Notes under the pieces: generated by a model
What the model saw: the letters and a program-made list of their open reading frames with translations, nothing else
Database searches by the model: none
What the model was told of the DNA's origin: nothing
Shown: positions 45,290 through 51,542 of the stretch, piece after piece
Numbering within the stretch: position 1 is the first letter of the stretch
Layout: each line of letters begins with the position of its first letter
Position numbers and translations under genes: made by a program
Assembly (NCBI RefSeq): GCF_041154745.1
Contig: NZ_AP031573.1
Coordinates: 1,364,001 to 1,428,000, forward strand
Direction: 5' to 3'
Length of the DNA: 64,000 bases
Source: Flavobacterium sp. CFS9
GTDB taxonomy: Bacteria > Bacteroidota > Bacteroidia > Flavobacteriales > Flavobacteriaceae

Positions 45290-45297
45290 TATATTTG
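45290..45297 (+). promoter_or_regulatory. -7 element of the cysteine-motif protein gene
   Basis: TATATTTG matches TAnnTTTG, 20 bases before the ATG at 45318. Confidence 0.6.
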
Positions 45298-45317
45298 TTG
45301 AAATAAAAGAATCTGTA

Positions 45318-45674
45318 ATGAGAGAAATAGAACAATTATATCATAATAATTTTGGAATTGCCTTTTACTGGAAAAAGGAAAACGAAACCATCACTGACAA
45401 GGTACAATTGGTTTTTAAAGAAACCGGATTTTACTTCACGGTTCAGGAACTGAATTATTTTTGTGATTTAATTGAGGACAGTATGATTGAAAATGCTTGT
45501 TGTGAAGCTTGCGAACTGAAAAACTCCTGTCATAAATTCCTGCTCAAAACTCCATGCGCTGCAATAGATTTGGCGGTTTCTATCAAAGAATTAAAATCAA
45601 TCAAAGATTTAGTTGAAGGTTCTTTATTCAGAATCGAACTGGATGAATATGTTTACGGAGTTGGTTTAAACTAA
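45318..45674 (+). CDS. Uncharacterised protein with a cysteine cluster
   Basis: This 118-residue protein has a beta-rich N-terminal part (FGIAFYWKKENETI, VQLVFKETGFYFTVQELNYF) and a cluster ENACCEACELKNSCHKFLL with C at about positions 59, 60, 63, 69 and 79. The spacing (CCxxC, then C, then C) suggests metal or cluster binding. I recognise no family. It is a monocistronic unit with its own -7 box. Confidence 0.65.
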   Translation: MREIEQLYHNNFGIAFYWKKENETITDKVQLVFKETGFYFTVQELNYFCDLIEDSMIENACCEACELKNSCHKFLLKTPCAAIDLAVSIKELKSIKDLVEGSLFRIELDEYVYGVGLN

Positions 45675-45716
45675 AAAAACACTCCAAATCATTCGTTTAT
45701 AACAAAAACAAAGTGG

Positions 45717-46460
45717 TTATTTCTCGAATTTTTTAAGCTCGAAATTTTCGCCGTCAAAGACTCCATAGGTAAAATAACCAATCCAGTCTCCCAGATTCAC
45801 ATAATTAGAATCTTCTCCAACCGGAAGAACCATTGGTAAATGGCGGTGGCCGAAAATAAAATAATTGTAATGTTTGGTTTCCAGTTTTCGTTTGGCGTAT
45901 AAAACCAGCCATTCGTTTTCTTCTCCCAGGAATTTTACATCTTCGGCTCCTGAAATCAATTTGTTTTTAACGGATAGATACTGTGCCAGACTTACGCCCA
46001 CATCAGGATGAAGCCAGCGAAAGAGCCATTTTGAAAACGGGTTTGTAAAAACCTTTTTCATACGTTTATAGCCTTTATCACCCGGTCCTTTTCCGTCACC
46101 GTGACCAATTAAAAAGGTCTTTCCGTTAAAAGTAAACTCCTTGTTGTCATGATATACTGGGATGTTCAACTCGGTTTCAAAATAATCATCCATCCATAAA
46201 TCATGATTTCCCACGAAAAAATAGACAGGAATACCGCTGTCACGAATTTCAGCCAGCTTGCCTAAAATACGAACAAAACCTTTTGGTACAACGGTTTTAT
46301 ATTCGAACCAAAAATCAAACAAATCCCCCAGTAAAAAAATAGCTTCTGCATCTTCTTTCACCTCATCCAGCCAGGCTACAAATTTCTTTTCACGTGGCAA
46401 ACTCAACTCTGGCGTTGGTGCTCCGAAGTGCTGATCTGAAGCAAAATATACTTTTTTCAT
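45717..46460 (-). CDS. lpxH: UDP-2,3-diacylglucosamine diphosphatase (LpxH-like)
   Basis: This 247-residue metallophosphoesterase shows SDQHFG (D-x-H), LLGDLFDFWFEY, VGNHDLWMDDY, LIGHGDGKGPGD and FGHRHLPM, the metal-binding set of the calcineurin-like fold. The FDFW and length match UDP-2,3-diacylglucosamine hydrolase, which makes lipid X in lipid A synthesis. It is the last gene of a cluster with queD and a small membrane protein. Confidence 0.85.
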   Translation of the reverse strand: MKKVYFASDQHFGAPTPELSLPREKKFVAWLDEVKEDAEAIFLLGDLFDFWFEYKTVVPKGFVRILGKLAEIRDSGIPVYFFVGNHDLWMDDYFETELNIPVYHDNKEFTFNGKTFLIGHGDGKGPGDKGYKRMKKVFTNPFSKWLFRWLHPDVGVSLAQYLSVKNKLISGAEDVKFLGEENEWLVLYAKRKLETKHYNYFIFGHRHLPMVLPVGEDSNYVNLGDWIGYFTYGVFDGENFELKKFEK

Positions 46461-46471
46461 TTATTTATTTA

Positions 46472-46545
46472 TTGTGAGATGTGAAATGTTATTTGTGAAA
46501 TGTGAAACGCTAATTTTTCGACATTTTACATCTCACAACTTACTT
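46472..46545. repeat. Inverted repeat GTGAGATGTGAAATG between lpxH and queD
   Basis: TTGTGAGATGTGAAATG (46470-46487 region) pairs with CATTTTACATCTCACAA (46522-46540). It may form a hairpin in the intergenic transcript. Confidence 0.5.
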
Positions 46546-46553
46546 TTTACAAT

Positions 46554-47006
46554 TTACAAATTATCTGAAGCGTACCATTCGGCAAACGAAGATTCGGTTT
46601 CCTGTAGTTTAAGCGAAAAAAGAGAAATCTCTTTGGGCAAACGGGCAATAATTCTGTCTGCAAAATCAACAACCATGTTTTCACTTGTAGGCTGATAATC
46701 CACCAAGATTACATGATGACCGCGATTCTTTAATTCATTTGCCAATTCAACGTGTGGCGTTGTTTGATTAAAAACCGTCGCATGATCAAACTGATCGACG
46801 ATTTCTTCTTTTACAATTTTCTTTAGATCCGAAAAATCAATTACCATCCCGAATTTCACATTCGACCGGTCCGTAATTGGCGAACCAATAACTGTTACCG
46901 ATAATTTATAACTGTGTCCGTGAACGTTCTTGCATTTCCCGTCGTAACCGTATAAAGCATGTCCGGTTTCAAAACTAAATTGTTTTGTAATTCTGATATT
47001 ACTCAT
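46554..47006 (-). CDS. queD: 6-carboxytetrahydropterin synthase (QueD-like)
   Basis: This 150-residue protein has the pterin synthase zinc site: FETGHALYGYDG (first His), then CKNVHGHSYKLSV (Cys and the HxH pair), and the C-terminal SENMVVDFADRII (glutamate and acid). The Cys-x3-HGH spacing fits QueD, which makes carboxytetrahydropterin for queuosine. No other que gene is in the window. Confidence 0.88.
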   Translation of the reverse strand: MSNIRITKQFSFETGHALYGYDGKCKNVHGHSYKLSVTVIGSPITDRSNVKFGMVIDFSDLKKIVKEEIVDQFDHATVFNQTTPHVELANELKNRGHHVILVDYQPTSENMVVDFADRIIARLPKEISLFSLKLQETESSFAEWYASDNL

Positions 47007-47037
47007 CGATTTGAATTTTAGGTTGCAAATTTACAAA

Positions 47038-47214
47038 TTAATAACCGTTCTCGTCTCTTTTTTTGGCTCTGTTATACATCCAATATGCAATTCCGACTAA
47101 AACAACGAAAGGAATAAAGGATCCGATCACCACTCCTATCTGATAACTGCTATCCGGAGCAGTCTTAATTTTCTCTGCAACATCAACTTGCTGCAACAAT
47201 GAAATAATCCTCAT
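47038..47214 (-). CDS. 58-residue single-pass membrane protein
   Basis: An ATG at 47214 opens MRIISLLQQVDVAEKI, then a hydrophobic segment (about residues 25-46, GVVIGSFIPFVVLVGIAYWM), then a basic tail (AKKRDENGY). It is followed by queD after 31 bases, and preceded by a good -7 and -33 pair (47251-47282). I judge it a real gene; the function is unknown. Confidence 0.65.
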   Translation of the reverse strand: MRIISLLQQVDVAEKIKTAPDSSYQIGVVIGSFIPFVVLVGIAYWMYNRAKKRDENGY

Positions 47215-47250
47215 CTTGATTTATTTTTATGTTTCACTAAAAAAACATTT

Positions 47251-47282
47251 CAAATTTATGCACGTCTGGCACTGCATCCAAT
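47251..47282 (-). promoter_or_regulatory. Promoter of the small membrane protein - queD - lpxH cluster
   Basis: TAAATTTG (47258-47251 on the minus strand) matches TAnnTTTG and a TTG at 47282-47280 lies 21 bases upstream. It drives the 58-residue gene and probably queD and lpxH. Confidence 0.6.
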
Positions 47283-47339
47283 GACAAATATCATAATCGA
47301 AAATCTCTGAAAGGAATCAGATAAAAATTTAGGATTCCA

Positions 47340-48104
47340 CTATTTCTTAAACTGCTCTAAAGCATTTCTCGTAAAGTCCGACAAAACTAATTTTCCTGTT
47401 ATGGATGCACGCTCGATAAGTAAAGATTCCCAGTGTTCGGTTCCCTCCCAAATAATTTTCTTCATTTCGAACAAAGCATCAGGATTATACAAACTTAACT
47501 GTTGAGCAAAATCTGCTACCGCCACATCTAAGTTTTCAGCATTATGAATCTCTGTGAACAGTTTATTTTCTAATGCCCATGCCGCCGATTTCCATGCATG
47601 TGCCGCTAAGGTCATTTCTGTCATTGCGGCTTTTCCAATCTTACGCGAGACCGCAGGTTCAATCACAAACGGACCAATTCCGATGGCCAGTTCCGACAGT
47701 TTCACGGCACTTTCAGGAGTAGCAAAAACATAATCACAAGCCGAAATAATTCCCACACCGCCACCAACTGCTTTTCCCTGAACACGAGCCACAATAATTT
47801 TAGAACAATTTCGCATTGCATTCAACAAATGAGCGAAACCGGAGAAAAAATGTGCTCCCTGCTCTTCATTTTTCACCGCTAACAACTCGTCAAAAGAAGC
47901 TCCTGAGCAAAAAACTTTAGTTCCTAAACTTTGCAAAACAATAACCGAAACGGCTTCATTCTGACTTAGAGTATTAATTTCTGAAGTTAAACGATCTAAT
48001 AATTGTCTTGGAAAAGAATTGCTGGCCGGATGTCCAAATTCAACCGTTGCAACAGCATTATGATAAGTAGTCTGTAAAGAACCTTCAAGTTTTTCTGCAC
48101 TCAT
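47340..48104 (-). CDS. Enoyl-CoA hydratase/isomerase family protein
   Basis: This 254-residue protein belongs to the crotonase family: VFCSGASFDELL and IVARVQGKAVGGGVGIISACDYVFAT (in two parts) hold the oxyanion hole and the characteristic glycine run. The usual catalytic glutamates are not clearly in place (KLSELAIGIGPFVI), so the exact reaction (hydratase, isomerase, or other) is unknown. It ends at 47340 and is followed by a promoter for the next gene. Confidence 0.8.
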   Translation of the reverse strand: MSAEKLEGSLQTTYHNAVATVEFGHPASNSFPRQLLDRLTSEINTLSQNEAVSVIVLQSLGTKVFCSGASFDELLAVKNEEQGAHFFSGFAHLLNAMRNCSKIIVARVQGKAVGGGVGIISACDYVFATPESAVKLSELAIGIGPFVIEPAVSRKIGKAAMTEMTLAAHAWKSAAWALENKLFTEIHNAENLDVAVADFAQQLSLYNPDALFEMKKIIWEGTEHWESLLIERASITGKLVLSDFTRNALEQFKK

Positions 48105-48209
48105 AAAAATAAATTTGATCGTAAAGTTACGGTTTTGAAAAATATTTTCATCGGAAGTGATTTGAAATTTGCTTTTTGAAAATTAATTGACTTTATTTGC
48201 TATCGCTTT

Positions 48210-48284
48210 GGGGGATTAGCTCATTTGGCTAGAGCGTCCCGATGAGAAATCGGGAAGGTGATAGTTCAAATCTAATATTCTTCA
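48210..48284 (+). pseudogene. Degenerate tRNA-Ala-like copy (upstream)
   Basis: It shares GGGGGATTAGCTCATTTGGC (five G at 48210-48214) and the D-arm with the intact tRNA at 48300. The anticodon arm is replaced by TCCCGATGAGAAATCGGGA, a 7-bp stem with a 5-base loop and no 7-base anticodon loop. The T stem has a mismatch (GATAG with CTAAT) and the acceptor 3' strand has ATTCTTC instead of ATTCTCC. Probably not functional as a tRNA. Confidence 0.7.
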
Positions 48285-48299
48285 CAAAACAAAACACAC

Positions 48300-48373
48300 G
48301 GGGGATTAGCTCATTTGGCTAGAGCGCTACGCTGGCAGCGTAGAGGTGATCGGTTCGAATCCGATATTCTCCA
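48300..48373 (+). tRNA. tRNA-Ala(GGC)
   Basis: The 74-base cloverleaf pairs cleanly. The acceptor GGGGGAT (48300-48306) pairs with ATTCTCC (48366-48372), including a G3:U70 pair, the identity element for alanine. The D-arm is GCTC...GAGC. The anticodon arm CTACG/CGTAG surrounds loop CTGGCAG with anticodon GGC (48334-48336). The T-arm is ATCGG TTCGAAT CCGAT. The discriminator base is A, and CCA is not encoded. A terminator follows. Confidence 0.95.
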
Positions 48374-48390
48374 CTACTAATTTCACTAAA

Positions 48391-48420
48391 AAATACCCAA
48401 ACGTCTGTTTGGGTATTTTT
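48391..48420 (+). terminator. Terminator after tRNA-Ala
   Basis: AAATACCCAAAC (48391-48402) pairs with GTTTGGGTATTT (48407-48418), followed by T. Confidence 0.85.
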
Positions 48421-48433
48421 GTTTACAGCCATT

Positions 48434-48682
48434 ATGATCTACACTTATATCATATACTCAAAAGCGCTTGACAAATATTATATCGGTTCCTGTCAGGATG
48501 TTGAAAAACGGCTTCAGGATCATTTAAACAGTAGAAGTAATTACACAAAAGTTGCCAAAGATTGGAAACTAAAATACTATGAAACTTTTCCAACCAGAAG
48601 TGAAGCCTGCAAAAGAGAATTACAAATCAAGAAAATGAAAAGTCGAAAATATATTGAAACTCTAATTGAAACAAAAGGCTAG
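48434..48682 (+). CDS. GIY-YIG nuclease family protein ending in a tRNA remnant
   Basis: This 82-residue protein is a single GIY-YIG domain: the motif appears as YTYIIYS...KYYIGSC (residues 3-19), then the conserved arginine in QDVEKRLQDHL and SRSNYTK, ending at RKYIETLIETKG. Many such small genes occur in Bacteroidota; they are putative endonucleases of unknown target. The stop codon TAG lies in GGCTAGAG, the D-arm of a tRNA remnant. The ATG at 48434 was chosen over a TTG at 48419, which lies inside the tRNA terminator. Confidence 0.85.
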   Translation: MIYTYIIYSKALDKYYIGSCQDVEKRLQDHLNSRSNYTKVAKDWKLKYYETFPTRSEACKRELQIKKMKSRKYIETLIETKG

Positions 48683-48732
48683 AGTATCCCGATGCATCGG
48701 GAAGGTGACCGGTCCGAATCCGGTATTCTCCA
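48677..48732 (+). pseudogene. Truncated tRNA-Ala-like remnant (3' part)
   Basis: From GGCTAGAG (D-loop) to CTCCA (discriminator) it matches the 3' 56 bases of the tRNA-Ala family, with a perfect T stem (ACCGG/CCGGT) and the ATTCTCC acceptor strand. The anticodon arm is TATCCCGATGCATCGGGAA, a 16-base palindrome. It lacks the acceptor 5' strand and half of the D-arm, so it cannot be a tRNA. Confidence 0.7.
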
Positions 48733-48733
48733 C

Positions 48734-48773
48734 AAAAAAACCGTATTACTTCATTGGAATACGGTTTTTTTTC
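48734..48773 (+). terminator. Terminator after the tRNA remnant
   Basis: AAACCGTATT (48739-48748) pairs with AATACGGTTT (48759-48768), followed by a run of T. Confidence 0.8.
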
Positions 48774-48790
48774 GTTTCAAAGAAAACTTC

Positions 48791-48967
48791 TTATTGTTCA
48801 TTTGCAGAATCTTCGGCATCTACTCTGTCTTTTTTAGCCTTTTTAAAATCATTATTTAAGAGATCCGTCAGTTTCTTTTTCTCCTTTTGATTCTTTCTGA
48901 CTGTAAATACGACCACGATGATTACAACGAGCACTACGGCTCCTATTACTATCCAATTGATTTCCAT
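48791..48967 (-). CDS. 58-residue membrane protein with a charged tail
   Basis: An ATG at 48967 opens MEINWIVIGAVVLVVIIVVV (one membrane segment, about residues 5-22), followed by a highly charged region rich in K, E and D up to the TAA at 48791. The pattern (short membrane anchor plus charged tail) recurs in small Bacteroidota proteins. It converges with the tRNA/GIY-YIG locus. The function is unknown. Confidence 0.6.
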   Translation of the reverse strand: MEINWIVIGAVVLVVIIVVVFTVRKNQKEKKKLTDLLNNDFKKAKKDRVDAEDSANEQ

Positions 48968-49200
48968 AACTTTAATTTTGAGTTAAAAATAAAAATTTAG
49001 AAGTTTTACAACATTACCAAAAAGTTAAACCTTAACTTAAAAATCCAGAATCGAAAAATTGCTCACAAAAGAACAATCTTCTTACAATTCAATCTCTTAA
49101 GTTAGAAAGATTTATTTTAATATTTTCATAAAAACCGGAGCTAAACCCATAAATATAAGTTAAACCCTCCTGAAGAATAGAGATCAAAACTGATTTTTAC

Positions 49201-49208
49201 TAGATTTG
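49201..49208 (+). promoter_or_regulatory. -7 element of the lipoprotein gene
   Basis: TAGATTTG matches TAnnTTTG, 27 bases before the ATG at 49236. Confidence 0.55.
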
Positions 49209-49235
49209 GTGCTTACCACTTTAAACGCCAAAAAA

Positions 49236-49616
49236 ATGAAGAATTTAATTTTACTCCTAAGCTTAGTTTTACTTACCTCTTGTTCGTCAAACGACGAAGA
49301 CACCCAAGGTGTTTTCTATTCTCCTTCCTGGATACAAGGAAGCTGGAAAGATAATACAACAGGTGCGATCCTTACTTTTACCAAAAATGATATCAAATAC
49401 AATTCCAACGGAAGTGTTTATTCTTTCAGTAAAAATCAAATTAGAACCGGATCCAATAAATTTATCCCCCAGCAAATAGCCAAAACTGATAATCTGTATA
49501 TTGTAGATTTTGGTCAGCCCCTTGAAGGATCATTAATCCGATTTAACTTTTTCAAAAAGAGTGACAACACAATAGAGTCAAAAGGTCATTTACCCGGGAA
49601 TTATACCCGATTATAG
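49236..49616 (+). CDS. Small lipoprotein
   Basis: This 126-residue protein has a lipoprotein signal (LILLLSLVLLTSCSS with the lipobox cysteine at residue 16), then an acidic SNDEDTQG segment and a beta-rich domain (SWIQGSWKDNTTGAILTFT, NLYIVDFGQPLEGSLIRF). I recognise no family. It would be anchored to an envelope membrane. The start at 49236 gives the usual short signal; an in-frame ATG upstream would overlap the -7 box. Confidence 0.7.
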   Translation: MKNLILLLSLVLLTSCSSNDEDTQGVFYSPSWIQGSWKDNTTGAILTFTKNDIKYNSNGSVYSFSKNQIRTGSNKFIPQQIAKTDNLYIVDFGQPLEGSLIRFNFFKKSDNTIESKGHLPGNYTRL

Positions 49617-49770
49617 TTAACCATACTTTTATCACGTATTTTTTATAACAATCAGAATAAAAGTCATCATCCTGGTCTGGATATTACACAGAGATCCACA
49701 AAAGTACACACAAAGATTCACAAAGTCCTTAAAACACATTTAAATCATTAAAAATCGAAATTACGAAAGC

Positions 49771-50727
49771 CTACTTCAACAAATACCCAAATCGAATTGA
49801 CCCATAAAAATATCCCGAATTGGTATTGGTATTCGGGTCGTTTAATTCTCGGCCTCGGTACATAAAAGTGTACGACATGTTGAAGTTATTGTGTCGGTAT
49901 TTCAAACCTGCCTCGGCATTGAAACGAAGGGGTTCCAAATCAAACGTTAGTGGACTGGTATTACTAAACATACTGCCTTCGATCGTAGCATCGTAAAACT
50001 GGTAATTGATACTTGGCATCGCATAAAAGTAAAACTCACGAATATTATATTGAGGTGTATTGCTTACCGAAGCATCGTGTAAATTGGAAGCATAAACCGG
50101 GAGCAGTTTTTTAAAACCAATTCTGGTCAATAAACCTGTTGAAACACCCGTGAAGATTGTCCCTACATTGGCTTCTGACTGAAAATGGAGATCGACAAAA
50201 TCATTATGCTTTGCCGGGAATAATTTCTTCGAATACATTACATGCGCCTGAATGGCGAATGCGTTGTGCAGCTGATTTTCCCAGCCATAAACCGTTTTGT
50301 ACCCAATAAGATGATGGAAACTTTCCTGAGTTTCTCTTCCAAGTGCATTAGGTCCCATAAAACCCAACTGAAAATCGACCTTTAAAACCGATTCACTTTT
50401 ATAGAAAAAACTTCGTCCTGCTTCGGCAAAAAGATAACCTGTAAAAGGACGGTCGTTGATTGTAACGGCCTCTTTGTTTATAAATCTCGGATTATAGATA
50501 TACTGCCCAATGCGAAACTCGGTGATTTTCTTACTGGTTTTTTCGTTATTGTTCTTCGACAAAAAACGATAAAAAAGCTCCAGACCATTGGTATAGTACA
50601 TATCGTTTTTAGACGAAGTGTATAAATCGTTATCTGTAATTAAACCTATTTCTGTCGTTTTTGCCTGTCCAAAACTCAAAACCGTCGTCAATAACAAGAA
50701 TCCGAGAAAACTTTTTTTATTCTGCAT
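49771..50727 (-). CDS. LpxR-like outer-membrane lipid A deacylase
   Basis: This 318-residue protein starts with a signal peptide (about residues 1-20, ending LSFGQA) and has beta-barrel-like alternating strands. LITDNDLYTSSKNDMYYTNGLELF (in two parts) resembles the N-terminal pattern of the LpxR/DUF2219 family of lipid A 3'-O-deacylases, including the conserved N-D-D and YTNG. The active-site residues could not be fully checked by eye. The start overlaps the mtgA end by 11 bases. Confidence 0.75.
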   Translation of the reverse strand: MQNKKSFLGFLLLTTVLSFGQAKTTEIGLITDNDLYTSSKNDMYYTNGLELFYRFLSKNNNEKTSKKITEFRIGQYIYNPRFINKEAVTINDRPFTGYLFAEAGRSFFYKSESVLKVDFQLGFMGPNALGRETQESFHHLIGYKTVYGWENQLHNAFAIQAHVMYSKKLFPAKHNDFVDLHFQSEANVGTIFTGVSTGLLTRIGFKKLLPVYASNLHDASVSNTPQYNIREFYFYAMPSINYQFYDATIEGSMFSNTSPLTFDLEPLRFNAEAGLKYRHNNFNMSYTFMYRGRELNDPNTNTNSGYFYGSIRFGYLLK

Positions 50728-51487
50728 TGTAATTTATTTTCCCAACCGAGCGCATTTCACGAACAATTCGTTCTTTTCTTCGGTTGATATAACTGGAAGA
50801 TCCTGTTGCTTTAAATTTTCTTGGGTTGGGCAAAATGGCTGCAATTCCGGCTGCCTGCATTGGTGTTAAACTCGAAGCATCACGACGGTACCAATGTTCG
50901 GTAGCGGCATAAGCGCCGTACACTCCATCTCCCATTTCGATACTGTTCAGGTAAACCTCCATAATACGTTCTTTACCCCAAATGAGTTCAATTAAAACAG
51001 TGAAATACGCTTCTAAGCCTTTACGGAAATAACTTTTCCCCTGCCATAAAAACACATTTTTGGCTGTTTGCTGCGAGATGGTACTTCCACCACGAATACG
51101 ACGTCCGCGTTCATTGCTTTTATAGGCTTTTTGAAGTGCTTTAAAATCGAACCCATTATGCTTTAGAAAAGTTCCGTCTTCACTGGCAATAACCGCTTTT
51201 TGCAAATTCATTGAGATTTTATCGATCGGCTCCCAGTCATGATCAAAATAGACTTCTTTACCGGCCATTTTATTTTCGATTGCGCGAATGATCATCAAAG
51301 GTGTAAAAGGTACTGGCACATATTTAAAGAACACGACAGACGCAATCGAGATTCCGAAGAACCATAAAAATAATTTGATAAAAAACCACTTTACTTTTTC
51401 ACCAAAGGAGCGATTACTTTTCTTTGGTGCCGGTTTTGGTTTACTGGCGGTTGTTTTTTTTGGTGCCGGTTTTTTGGGTGCTGCCAT
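50717..51487 (-). CDS. mtgA: Monofunctional peptidoglycan glycosyltransferase
   Basis: This 256-residue protein has a lysine- and proline-rich N terminus, one membrane segment (about residues 33-53), and a GT51 domain: VIASEDGTFLKHNGFD with the catalytic glutamate, RGGSTISQQTAKNVFLW, KERIMEVYLNSIEMGDGVYGA (in two parts) and AAGIAAILPNPRKFK. It polymerises lipid II glycan strands. It overlaps the LpxR-like gene by 11 bases. Confidence 0.92.
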   Translation of the reverse strand: MAAPKKPAPKKTTASKPKPAPKKSNRSFGEKVKWFFIKLFLWFFGISIASVVFFKYVPVPFTPLMIIRAIENKMAGKEVYFDHDWEPIDKISMNLQKAVIASEDGTFLKHNGFDFKALQKAYKSNERGRRIRGGSTISQQTAKNVFLWQGKSYFRKGLEAYFTVLIELIWGKERIMEVYLNSIEMGDGVYGAYAATEHWYRRDASSLTPMQAAGIAAILPNPRKFKATGSSSYINRRKERIVREMRSVGKINYNAE

Positions 51488-51542
51488 TATATAAAATCTG
51501 TTAATCTAAAATGTAATGCTAAAAATAGTACAACTTAGAACA

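Noticed and set aside
48666..48890. A 74-residue plus-strand frame running through the tRNA remnant and beyond
   Set aside because: It reads the tRNA-like sequence in a meaningless frame (RVSRCIGKVTGPNPVF) and crosses a terminator.
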